This document shows, one piece after another, positions 53,535 to 60,824 of a DNA stretch of 64,000 nucleotides. Below the pieces are notes generated by a model. The model made no database searches, was not told the DNA's origin, and worked only from the letters and a program-made list of their open reading frames with translations. The first letter of the stretch is position 1; each line of letters starts with the position of its first letter. The translations under genes and the position numbers were made by a program. The DNA is from Bacteroidales bacterium UBA1195 (GTDB lineage Bacteria > Bacteroidota > Bacteroidia > Bacteroidales > WCHB1-69). The stretch spans positions 14,595-78,594 of the forward strand of contig DBYD01000035.1 in NCBI GenBank assembly GCA_002309855.1. Direction: 5' to 3'.

Positions 53535-54692
53535 ATGATTCAACGGTTATTGGACAAAGATAGACTTTTGGAAGACAGCACCTTCCTGTTTGGTGCGAGG
53601 CAGACTGGGAAATCCACGCTGCTGTTGGAACTGTTTCCTGATGCGCATTTTTATGATTTATTGGAGAGCAACACCTTTGAACGGCTCCAGAGAAATCCCT
53701 CCCTGTTAAGGCAGGATTTGGAGATGTGCGAACCCGACACGCTGGTCATCATTGACGAGGTGCAGTCTCTTCCCATACTGCTGAACGAGGTGCAATGGCT
53801 GATGGTACGCAAAGGGCTCCGGTTCATTTTGAGCGGCTCAAGCGCACGCAAACTCAAACGCGGAGGGGCCAACATGCTTGGAGGCAGGGCGTTGCAAACC
53901 AACCTCTACCCTCTTACAAGCGCAGAGGTTCCCGACTTCGACATTGTAAGGGCTGTAAATCAGGGCATGATTCCAAGGCATTATCTGGCCGATTCAAGAA
54001 AATACTGGCAGATGCTGCAGGCTTACGTGGCGGTTTATCTGCGCGAAGAGATTAAGGCGGAGGCGCTGGTGCGCAACCTCTCAACCTTCACCCGTTTTCT
54101 GGAGGCCGCCGCACTTACCAACGGCGAGATGGTCAATTTCAGCAACATTGCGCAGGATTGCGGAGTGGACTCGAAAACCGTTGCCGGATATTTCTCCATT
54201 CTGGAGGAGACGCTAATCGGCCACATGATTCCCGCGTTTTCAAAAACAGTGAAACGCAAGCTGCGCCAGGCTCCACGCTTCTATTATTTTGATGTTGCTG
54301 TCACTAACTACCTGCTTGGCCGACGCTCAATGGTTCCCGGTTCCGCCGATTTCGGCCATGCATTCGAGCATTTTGTGATTCAGGAAATCATTGCATATTT
54401 GGGTTATCACCGGATGACAAACGCACTCTCCTATTGGCATACATACAATGATTATGAAGTGGATGCGATATTAGGGGATGCACAAGTCGCCATAGAGATC
54501 AAATCAGCGGATGAGGTGCAGTCCCGACATCTGCACGGGTTGAAAGCCTTCAAGGAGGAGCATCCGCAAGCCCGTCTGATAGCGGTTTCACTTGACACGA
54601 ACCCACGGCGGACCAACAACGTTGAAGTCTGGCCGGTCAAGGCGTTCCTGGAACAGCTGTGGGCCGGAAAGATTTGGACCGAAAACCTGTGA
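53535..54692 (+). CDS. AAA_14/DUF4143 ATPase with nuclease-fold C-terminus
   Basis: A 385-residue protein starting MIQRLLDKDRLLEDSTFLFG; the ORF start at 53493 lies upstream of the promoter and is rejected. Walker A is GARQTGKSTLLLEL, Walker B VIIDEVQSLP, sensor FILSGSSARKLKRGG. A winged helix (FSNIAQDCGVDSKTVAGYF) is followed by DUF4143. The end has YEVDAILGD and VAIEIKSADE, a PD-(D/E)xK-like Asp/ExK pair. Family function is unknown; members are numerous and behave like accessory genes. Confidence 0.88.
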   Translation: MIQRLLDKDRLLEDSTFLFGARQTGKSTLLLELFPDAHFYDLLESNTFERLQRNPSLLRQDLEMCEPDTLVIIDEVQSLPILLNEVQWLMVRKGLRFILSGSSARKLKRGGANMLGGRALQTNLYPLTSAEVPDFDIVRAVNQGMIPRHYLADSRKYWQMLQAYVAVYLREEIKAEALVRNLSTFTRFLEAAALTNGEMVNFSNIAQDCGVDSKTVAGYFSILEETLIGHMIPAFSKTVKRKLRQAPRFYYFDVAVTNYLLGRRSMVPGSADFGHAFEHFVIQEIIAYLGYHRMTNALSYWHTYNDYEVDAILGDAQVAIEIKSADEVQSRHLHGLKAFKEEHPQARLIAVSLDTNPRRTNNVEVWPVKAFLEQLWAGKIWTENL

Positions 54693-54741
54693 GCCAAGAA
54701 GATTTCCGCCGGGAAGGTGTTTTGAAAGGGAGGCAAAACTA

Positions 54742-55590
54742 TCATTTTTTTACGTTCCACGAAATGCAGTTCAATGCGCCACCTTTTCTGACGGCTTCAA
54801 GAGCAAAAATGCCTACGATATCGCAACATGGCAAAGCTTTTTCGATTTGCTCCAACGCCTGACAGTCCTCCTCCGTCCCCAACTGCGGCACAAGAACCAA
54901 CTTTCCGACCTGCAGGAAATTGATGTAGCACCAACTTCGCTCACGATGTCGTTTTACTTTGTATTTCAACGTAATGACTTCAAACTTTTTATCCAAAACC
55001 TTTCGGAAACGGTAGTAATAATGCCTTGAAAAATCCTGATAGTTTGTCAGCAGGATTTTCCCTTCGCCAACATAGTGTAAAATGCCATCGCTATGGCCAT
55101 ACCTTTCACCGTCCCACGGCAAGAACAGGATGTCGCACCGGAAGGCGTCGCGCAGAATCCTCTCCACTTCGGCAGTGCTTTTGTCATTGTTTTCCACAAA
55201 GATCTTGTCTGTCATCACAACGGTGTCGCCGCACTTCACCACGTTGCCGCCGTCAAGAACGAGGTCAATGTCTTTGCGGAATTTGAGCATACCGCCAAAA
55301 TGGTTTTCTTCCGCAAGGAACACCTTTTCGGGGTCGGTTTGAAGACGACGATGATAAGCCGTATCTTGCAGATAATCTGGTGTATATTTGTAAAACACCA
55401 AACGCTCTTCTTCAACCTGTATGGGCATGAAGTCGCGACACCAGATGTCTTTAGTTTCAGAAAGATAGCTGTACGGAATGCCGTGGTTCCGCAACACTTC
55501 CGTGATTTGCGCATTCAGCTGAGGGCATTTCTCCGGCAACATACCGGAGAAATAGACGGTGTTGGTGAGGGAATCGGTGGTCATTTGCAA
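54742..55590 (-). CDS. Agmatine/peptidylarginine deiminase-family protein
   Basis: A 282-residue GME-fold enzyme. Visible catalytic pieces are DIWCRDFMPIQ, LVLDGGNVV, RYGHSDGILHYV (His and Asp) and GGALNCISW with the nucleophilic Cys. It is shorter than classic agmatine deiminases (~350 aa), lacking some surface segments, so the substrate (agmatine, peptidyl-arginine or other guanidine) is uncertain. No signal peptide, so cytoplasmic. It overlaps the following hypothetical gene by 10 bases. A start at 55584 is also possible. Confidence 0.82.
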   Translation of the reverse strand: MQMTTDSLTNTVYFSGMLPEKCPQLNAQITEVLRNHGIPYSYLSETKDIWCRDFMPIQVEEERLVFYKYTPDYLQDTAYHRRLQTDPEKVFLAEENHFGGMLKFRKDIDLVLDGGNVVKCGDTVVMTDKIFVENNDKSTAEVERILRDAFRCDILFLPWDGERYGHSDGILHYVGEGKILLTNYQDFSRHYYYRFRKVLDKKFEVITLKYKVKRHRERSWCYINFLQVGKLVLVPQLGTEEDCQALEQIEKALPCCDIVGIFALEAVRKGGALNCISWNVKK

Positions 55591-56234
55591 AATCTTTTAT
55601 AATACCTTGTTATACTCTTTGGCGTTTTTTTTACATAATCCCAAGTTGCATTTTCAAATTTTTCTTTACAATTATCTTTGCATGTATATTTTTCAAATAA
55701 TTTCTGATCATAAAAACACAATGGCACATCTTTTAGATCTTTTTCTTTATATGTAATTCCATATCTTTCCATCGGATTTTTACAGAGTTCACTTCCCATA
55801 TTTCCATTATCTTCTTTTAACTCAAGCATAGCTTTCTGTTCAATACAAACATTCAACAGCTCAAGCATACATACAGATGGTCCTGTAATATATCTTCCTT
55901 GACTATCTTTCAAACTTCGAATCAAAATTCCTCCAAACTTACCATCTGCAAACTTACTATCAAAACAAACATCAACACCGCTATAATGAAAGAATAAGGT
56001 GCCAGCATCTTTGTTCGTTCGGGGGTAAGTTTTTTCATTCCATTTTTGATTAAAATTGTCTTTATCATAATAATAAAACTCTATTTCCGCAAAATAATAC
56101 TTAATTGCGCCACATTCAATGCAGTAGTTTTTAAACAAATCCTCCGCAATTTCTGCGCACTTCTTTTGAAATTCATGCGGATCCCCATTTAATCCATCAA
56201 ATGGATTTGTCAATTTTTCCTTTAATGTTTCCAT
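55581..56234 (-). CDS. Conserved-looking hypothetical protein
   Basis: A 217-residue AT-rich cytoplasmic protein that I do not recognise. Visible features are KYYFAEIEFYYYDK, TLFFHYSGVDVCFDS, GGILIRSLKD and ITGPSVCMLELLNVC, a mixed alpha/beta pattern with a basic Cys/Lys-rich end. It is first in a two-gene minus-strand operon and overlaps the deiminase start by 10 bases, so a shared task is likely. Base composition differs from the deiminase, which suggests separate origins. Confidence 0.6.
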   Translation of the reverse strand: METLKEKLTNPFDGLNGDPHEFQKKCAEIAEDLFKNYCIECGAIKYYFAEIEFYYYDKDNFNQKWNEKTYPRTNKDAGTLFFHYSGVDVCFDSKFADGKFGGILIRSLKDSQGRYITGPSVCMLELLNVCIEQKAMLELKEDNGNMGSELCKNPMERYGITYKEKDLKDVPLCFYDQKLFEKYTCKDNCKEKFENATWDYVKKTPKSITRYYKRFCK

Positions 56235-56260
56235 AATAACTCATGTTTTAAAATTTTCTG

Positions 56261-56268
56261 CAAAGGTA
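56261..56268 (-). promoter_or_regulatory. Bacteroidetes -7 element for the hypothetical/deiminase operon
   Basis: The minus strand reads TACCTTTG, 27 bases upstream of the start. Confidence 0.6.
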
Positions 56269-56351
56269 CAGCATTTCGGCGAAAACGGAAGGGGAATTTT
56301 TGTTAAAATTTGTTAAAATTTTCGAAAAAAGTTATTAATATTCTCCCCCCC

Positions 56352-56448
56352 CTTATTTTGCCGGAAACGGTGCTTTTGGTGCAATTGCGGCAAAATAGCT
56401 GGACTTATTTTGCCGGAATTGATATTTTTTGTATATTTGCGGCAAAAT
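56352..56448. promoter_or_regulatory. Tandemly duplicated inverted-repeat operator before the DUF234 ATPase gene
   Basis: CTTATTTTGCCGGAA occurs at 56352-56366 and 56404-56418; TTGCGGCAAAAT occurs at 56385-56396 and 56437-56448. Both pairs have a 52-base period, and the two motifs are inverted with respect to each other (ATTTTGCCG versus CGGCAAAAT). The last unit encloses the -33 and -7 elements. Confidence 0.65.
56432..56439 (+). promoter_or_regulatory. Bacteroidetes -7 element for the DUF234 ATPase gene
   Basis: TATATTTG, with TTG at 56410-56412 nineteen bases upstream as -33; both within the operator array. Confidence 0.72.
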
Positions 56449-56467
56449 TAATTTGAATAGTTTAACA

Positions 56468-57904
56468 ATGAATATTATTGGAAGACAATCTGTAATAAAA
56501 AGATTGGAACAGGTTTACCTGTCTGGAAAATCCGAATTGGTTGCCATATTTGGGAGAAGAAGGGTCGGCAAGACATTTCTCATACGGGAACTTTATCAGG
56601 AGGAATGGTGTTTCTACCATACTGGGCTTTCCCCCATCGAAACAGAAAACGGAAAGTTCACCACATTAGGGTTGCAGTTGCAGGGATTCGCATCCTCGAT
56701 GCGCCAATTCGGCGCCACAATTGAAAAAACACCTGACAATTGGCTGGAAGCCTTTGACATGCTCACCGGACTGCTGAAAATGCACATCCGCAAAAAACGC
56801 TGCGTGGTGTTCATTGACGAACTGCCATGGATGGATACCGAAAGATCCGGATTCATGACCGCCTTTGAACATTTTTGGAACGGCTGGGCCTCAGCGCAGA
56901 AAAACATCATGCTGATAGTCTGCGGTTCCGCAACCTCATGGATGGAGGACCGGCTCATCAACAACAAAGGCGGGCTTTATGACCGTGTAACCTGCGAAAT
57001 CCATCTTGAACCGTTCAAACTGTCCGAATGTGAGGAATATTACCGCAGAAAGGGCATCGTCATGGACCGATATGACCAGCTGCAATGCCATATGATCATG
57101 GGAGGCATCCCGTTTTACATGGACGGTCTGCAAAAGGGGAACAGCCTTGCGCAGAACATTGACATTCTTTTCTTCGACAAACACGCCCAGCTGCGGAACG
57201 AATTTGAGCGGCTGTTCGCCTCGCTGTTCACCAACCATGAAGATTGCATAAAGGTGGTGCGCCTGCTTGCAGACCGGCGTGAAGGCTTCACAAGAAAGGA
57301 GATAGCGGAAAAGACTGGGATACCCTACGGCGGCGGCCTGACAAAACTGCTGCAATCGCTCAAAGCCAGCGATTTCATTACCGACTACACACCATACAAC
57401 CGTTCAACCCGGCAGCAATGCTACAAACTTGTCGACAATTTCTGCCTCTTCTATCTTAAATTCATTGAAAATGTGAAAAACCTGTCACCCACTTTCTGGC
57501 AGGACAACCTGCTGTCGCCCAAGCTCAACGCATGGCGCGGATTCGCTTTCGAAAATGTATGTTTCGAGCATTCCGACAAAATCAAGGCAGCTCTCGGAAT
57601 CAGCGGGGTGCATACCGAAATCGCCCCGTGGCGGAGCATGGAATCCTCTCCGGCACACCAGATTGACATGGTCATAGACCGCGCTGACAGGATTGTGAAC
57701 ATCTGCGAAATGAAATACTCCAATGCGGAATACACCATCACCAAGGCATACGACCAGGAACTGCGTGAAAAGGTACAGGCTTTCATTGAAGAGACCCACA
57801 GCCGTAAAACGCCACACCTGACGATGGTCACCACCTACGGTTTGAAAAGCAACGAATATTCCAACCGAATCCAGCGGAGCCTGACATTGGACTGCCTGTT
57901 CTGA
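56468..57904 (+). CDS. Archaeal-type ATPase with DUF234 nuclease-like domain
   Basis: A 478-residue protein starting MNIIGRQSVIKRLEQVYLSG at 56468; the ORF start at 56429 is upstream of the promoter. Walker A FGRRRVGKTFLIREL, Walker B CVVFIDELPWMD, sensor IVCGSATSWM. A winged helix (GFTRKEIAEKTGIPYGGGLT) leads to DUF234 with HQIDMVIDRAD and NICEMKYSN, an Asp/ExK pair of the PD-(D/E)xK type. Role unknown. Its promoter carries an iterated operator, so self-control is likely. Confidence 0.88.
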   Translation: MNIIGRQSVIKRLEQVYLSGKSELVAIFGRRRVGKTFLIRELYQEEWCFYHTGLSPIETENGKFTTLGLQLQGFASSMRQFGATIEKTPDNWLEAFDMLTGLLKMHIRKKRCVVFIDELPWMDTERSGFMTAFEHFWNGWASAQKNIMLIVCGSATSWMEDRLINNKGGLYDRVTCEIHLEPFKLSECEEYYRRKGIVMDRYDQLQCHMIMGGIPFYMDGLQKGNSLAQNIDILFFDKHAQLRNEFERLFASLFTNHEDCIKVVRLLADRREGFTRKEIAEKTGIPYGGGLTKLLQSLKASDFITDYTPYNRSTRQQCYKLVDNFCLFYLKFIENVKNLSPTFWQDNLLSPKLNAWRGFAFENVCFEHSDKIKAALGISGVHTEIAPWRSMESSPAHQIDMVIDRADRIVNICEMKYSNAEYTITKAYDQELREKVQAFIEETHSRKTPHLTMVTTYGLKSNEYSNRIQRSLTLDCLF

Positions 57905-57906
57905 AA

Positions 57907-57926
57907 CCGCATGCAAAGGCGTGCGG
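57907..57926. terminator. Weak hairpin between convergent genes
   Basis: CCGCATGC and GCGTGCGG pair (one G-T) around a 4-base loop just after the ATPase stop. No clear T run follows, so termination is uncertain. Confidence 0.35.
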
Positions 57927-58016
57927 CAAAATTAATTCCACAACCATGTTTTCCGTATCCAAATTTTATGTAATTTTGCCATCGGATTCCAAAATTGCAT
58001 AAAATTCACCACACCA

Positions 58017-58703
58017 CTACCGTCCGAACAACCTTCTGAAAAACGCCTTCAAGCCCGGTTCGTTCCGTGGTGCACCTTTGAACGATGTCATGAACCCGAT
58101 AAGGTTTTCCGTGACCCCGCCCATCAGCTCATCGGCCTTGGAAAATGCCTTGTTGACAGTCAGATATTTGTAGTTGCGCAGAATGAACTGGTTGTTAAAG
58201 AGGAAGAGCGCGTCCGTCTGCTTTGACATATTCCGCACGCCTGCGAAAGCCTGTTCCCGCTTATGCTCCCCCTCGAAATCGAACGGCATGGTCACAATGC
58301 CGACGGTGGTTATGCCCATCTTACGCGATTCGCGGGCTATGACTGGAGCCGCACCGGTGCCGCAGCCCCCGCCCATGCAGGAGACGATGAACAGCACCTT
58401 CGGACTGTCCGCCAACAAACCGCGTATCTCCGTGATTTTCTTTTCCGCCTCACTTTCAGCCTTTGCCGGATTGTTCCCGGCACCCAGCCCATCATCGCCG
58501 AGCAGCAGTTTTTCCGGAATTTCGGAACGCTCCTTAACCGCCGCATCCATGTCGCACACGGCGAACGGCACATTCTTGAATCCGTTGGCGTACATATAAT
58601 TGACCACATTGCAACCTCCGCAGCCCACACCAATCACCTTGACCTTTGAACCGCCTGGAATTCTCACATTCCTCTCTCCTGACCTTTTGAACAGCTTGCC
58701 CAT
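58017..58703 (-). CDS. Minimal FtsZ/tubulin-like GTPase domain protein
   Basis: A 228-residue protein that follows FtsZ closely through the GTP-binding half. T1 is VIGVGCGGCNVVNYM (~23-37), T2 CDMDAAV, T3 GLGAGNNPAKA, T4 the tubulin signature GGGCGTGAAPVIA (111-123, Cys for Thr), then VTMPFDFEG. T5 is DALFLFNNQFIL and T6 AFSKADELMGGV. It then ends: the T7 catalytic loop (NxDFxD) and the entire C-terminal activation domain are missing. The tail GLKAFFRRLFGR (217-228) looks like a MinD-type membrane-binding amphipathic helix, and the N-terminus MGKLFKRSGER is also basic. It should bind GTP but not form ordinary FtsZ filaments. It is monocistronic with its own -7 element. Unlikely to be a broken gene, since loops and tail are well kept. 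Confidence 0.82.
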   Translation of the reverse strand: MGKLFKRSGERNVRIPGGSKVKVIGVGCGGCNVVNYMYANGFKNVPFAVCDMDAAVKERSEIPEKLLLGDDGLGAGNNPAKAESEAEKKITEIRGLLADSPKVLFIVSCMGGGCGTGAAPVIARESRKMGITTVGIVTMPFDFEGEHKREQAFAGVRNMSKQTDALFLFNNQFILRNYKYLTVNKAFSKADELMGGVTENLIGFMTSFKGAPRNEPGLKAFFRRLFGR

Positions 58704-58737
58704 AACTCTACTTTTTTGTTGATATATGTTTACAGCT

Positions 58738-58771
58738 GCAAAATTAGCGCATGGCTATGAAAAAGTACGGC
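58738..58771. repeat. 34-bp direct repeat, left copy (FtsZ-like promoter)
   Basis: Identical to 60604-60637. It begins GCAAAATTAGCGCATGG and includes the -7 element of the FtsZ-like gene. Together with the preceding GTTTACAGCTGCAAAA, which recurs at 60546-60561, the similarity covers 44 bases on this side. Confidence 0.88.
58739..58746 (-). promoter_or_regulatory. Bacteroidetes -7 element for the FtsZ-like gene
   Basis: The minus strand reads TAATTTTG, 36 bases upstream of the start codon. The rest of the 200-base gap up to 58903 is AT-rich. It contains a plus-strand TACCTTTG near 58830 with no gene behind it. Confidence 0.6.
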
Positions 58772-58903
58772 GTAGTCAACCGATGTAAATTTTATTTTAA
58801 ATTGTTTGAATCCATATTGTTATTTCGATTACCTTTGCAGCCTGAAAAAGATTGTTTCTTAAAATTCACTAATACTGACGTTGTTTCCCGAATCTCATAC
58901 CAT

Positions 58904-60406
58904 TCACTTATTCAAAGGATAATATCCACCCGTCTTGTCCGACCCGCGATACTCGATAAGGTTCATCTTTCGCAATTTAGTCAACTGCTTCTTTACCGTC
59001 GATTCAGACCTTCCCCTTTTTTCTGCTATCTGCCTGATTTTTATTCCTGGATTCTTTAGTACGATAATATAAACATCTTTAAGACTACCACCAAGAGTAT
59101 TTACAGGACCATTTACAGGACCATTTACAAGACCATTTACAAGACCATTTTCAGGACTACCCGCATCACCATTAACACCATTATAGTAATCCCAACTTAC
59201 ATATGGTCTAAGAGGTGACTTGAACCTTATTGTCAGGCACACATAATTTGAAATAAAGTCAAACTCTGGCTCAGGCAGACCGGCCTCCTTACAAAAAACG
59301 AAAATATCCGGGATTCCTCTACCCCATCCCTCCATCTCGCCACCCTTGAACAGAGCCGTGGCAATCTTCTCGTTCGCAGGTTCCGAATGCGGACGCCTCA
59401 GGAAATCCTTCGGTGTGGTTCCGGGAGGAAACGCCCCAGGATTCATAAACTCCACCCGGTCATCAAAGATGTTCACACTTGGCACCCTTGACTCGTTCCA
59501 CCATGTCCTATGAGCCAACAGATTCAGCGCAGCCTCGCGTATCACCTTAAGAGGAACCGTCAGTTCGTTTTTACTGTCAAAATCATCCTGATTGCCCGAC
59601 AGGAACATATGCTTGCGGCAGAAGTCCTCAACGGACTGAAGTTGTTCAAACAAATTAGCCTCAACTACAAGCTGATCCCGAAACCTGTCCATGTTTTCAC
59701 CCTCAAACCTTGCCAATTTAATCTTGCAATGCGTAAACAGCCTTGTCGGATTCTTGCCGAACAGCACCATGGCACCATTAGTCATACCATCCTTTATAGT
59801 CAGCACATTGAACGGACGCAATTTATCCACTGTCGAACGAGCTGAAACAGCACTAGTAGGAATTCTACCTTTGTTAACACCCTTATTAATTGCCATTTTC
59901 AGCGTATCCACTTTTATATCCTTAATCGTAGCCTCCGGACATGGCATCTGCTCCCAACTGAATTTCTTAGGGCTACTAAGCCTGATGCGCTCGTCATACA
60001 TTTCACGTGGCATAGGTTTTGTCGTGTTCTCCACCTTGTAGTATGGCTTTCCATCGTAAGTATAAGGAGTCCGGTCATAAAGAGGTGCAGGGAAATAAAT
60101 GGATATCACGAATTTCCCATCCCTTCCCGGCACAGGAATATAATTTGCCGACAAATCTATTGCCGGAGCGAATTTGCACATTTCCCAAGCTATCTCCTGA
60201 CGAGTGCGGTCTGTCACATTCTGACCGAGTATGGTTAGCTTAGTTGGATGGATTCCAAAGAACAGCCATCCGCCCTCCGTATTCAGGAAAGCACATCCAG
60301 ACTGCATTCCTTTTGCCAGCTCGCCAGTAGTCTCCTTCACCTCCATCACACGACTCTCGCTGCAATGGACCATTGTCTCTATATCTTGTATCATCAATTC
60401 CTTCAT
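58904..60406 (-). CDS. AlbA_2/Schlafen-type ATP-binding regulator with winged helix
   Basis: A 500-residue protein. The N-terminal AlbA_2 domain (ESRVMEVKETTGE, FLNTEGGWLFFGI) is followed by a linking region and an HATPase_c_4-type part (REAALNLLAHR, GWGRGIPDIF). Between this and the C-terminal winged helix (IKIRQIAEKRGRSESTVKKQ) lies a four-unit Asn-Gly-(Leu/Pro)-Val repeat from a 12-base DNA repeat. Such proteins are called ATP-dependent helicase-like or transcriptional regulators; activity is unproven. The start overlaps a 41-codon ORF by ATGA. The gene lies within the region bracketed by 34-bp direct repeats. Confidence 0.85.
   Translation of the reverse strand: MKELMIQDIETMVHCSESRVMEVKETTGELAKGMQSGCAFLNTEGGWLFFGIHPTKLTILGQNVTDRTRQEIAWEMCKFAPAIDLSANYIPVPGRDGKFVISIYFPAPLYDRTPYTYDGKPYYKVENTTKPMPREMYDERIRLSSPKKFSWEQMPCPEATIKDIKVDTLKMAINKGVNKGRIPTSAVSARSTVDKLRPFNVLTIKDGMTNGAMVLFGKNPTRLFTHCKIKLARFEGENMDRFRDQLVVEANLFEQLQSVEDFCRKHMFLSGNQDDFDSKNELTVPLKVIREAALNLLAHRTWWNESRVPSVNIFDDRVEFMNPGAFPPGTTPKDFLRRPHSEPANEKIATALFKGGEMEGWGRGIPDIFVFCKEAGLPEPEFDFISNYVCLTIRFKSPLRPYVSWDYYNGVNGDAGSPENGLVNGLVNGPVNGPVNTLGGSLKDVYIIVLKNPGIKIRQIAEKRGRSESTVKKQLTKLRKMNLIEYRGSDKTGGYYPLNK
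59095..59154. repeat. 12-base in-frame tandem repeat in the AlbA_2 gene
   Basis: Units like ACCATTTACAAG/ACCATTTACAGG are repeated about five times and encode NGLV/NGPV in the linker. A length change keeps the frame and alters the linker only. Confidence 0.88.
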
Positions 60407-60528
60407 AATACACTTTTATCGGCCACCACACTGGAAATAACGTCACTTTCATTTTCCAACCACACGTCAATAGCGGTCTTACGATCCTCGGATTTGCAGA
60501 TAACAATTTGGTCTTCAGAAAATTTCAT
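60403..60528 (-). CDS. 41-residue ORF, remnant of a RhuM/Fic-type N-terminus
   Basis: Too short for most gene finders. It reads MKFSEDQIVICKSEDRKTAI then DVWLENES. This resembles the first ~28 residues of RhuM/virulence-type or Fic-type proteins (…V.ARI DVWLE.ETVWLT pattern, from memory). After that it diverges and stops. Its TGA overlaps the ATG of the AlbA_2 gene (ATGA), so it may now work as a leader that couples translation. The frame is clean and has its own -7 element. Confidence 0.5.
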   Translation of the reverse strand: MKFSEDQIVICKSEDRKTAIDVWLENESDVISSVVADKSVL

Positions 60529-60556
60529 ATTAATTCATTTTTTAAGTTTACAGCTG

Positions 60557-60564
60557 CAAAAATA
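60557..60564 (-). promoter_or_regulatory. Bacteroidetes -7 element for the leader-ORF/AlbA_2 operon
   Basis: The minus strand reads TATTTTTG, 29 bases upstream of the leader ORF; a second TAATTTTG lies in the 34-bp repeat at 60605-60612. Confidence 0.55.
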
Positions 60565-60603
60565 ATCAAAATCTGAACACAATAATCCATTGCTTTGTTT
60601 TTT

Positions 60604-60637
60604 GCAAAATTAGCGCATGGCTATGAAAAAGTACGGC
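60604..60637. repeat. 34-bp direct repeat, right copy
   Basis: Identical to 58738-58771. Marks the right end of the AlbA_2 cassette, ~20 bases before the PLD-type terminator. Confidence 0.88.
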
Positions 60638-60656
60638 ATAATGTCGTTTGTCCAAT

Positions 60657-60685
60657 AAAAAAGGCGTGCCGCGACTTGACACGCC
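60657..60685 (-). terminator. Rho-independent terminator after the PLD remnant
   Basis: On the minus strand GGCGTG and CACGCC pair around an 11-base loop, followed by six T. It also serves the methyltransferase upstream. The paralogous site at 62667-62688 has lost the T run. Confidence 0.75.
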
Positions 60686-60693
60686 ATTGGTTT

Positions 60694-60824
60694 TCACTTT
60701 GAAATCCTGTCCCCGCAGAAGGCTTTCCGCCTGCATTTGGCGCACCGCTGCCCCTGCCATACGCTGTCATGATGGTCGGCGGCAACTACAAACTTTTCTC
60801 AACGCGAAAGGACTTTGGTGTAAT
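60694..60824 (-). pseudogene. Internally deleted copy of the PLD-family gene
   Basis: The minus strand encodes YTKVLS, a stop, EK, and then DSVWQGQRCAKCRRKAF to the same stop as the intact gene at 62697. About 110 middle codons including the HKD site are gone. Its 5' edge abuts the methyltransferase stop codon exactly. Confidence 0.85.

Noticed and set aside
58751..59059. Plus-strand ORF of 102 codons after the TACCTTTG element near 58830
   Set aside because: It starts before the element, overlaps the AlbA_2 gene antisense, and has no recognisable protein pattern. The promoter-like motif may be a leftover.
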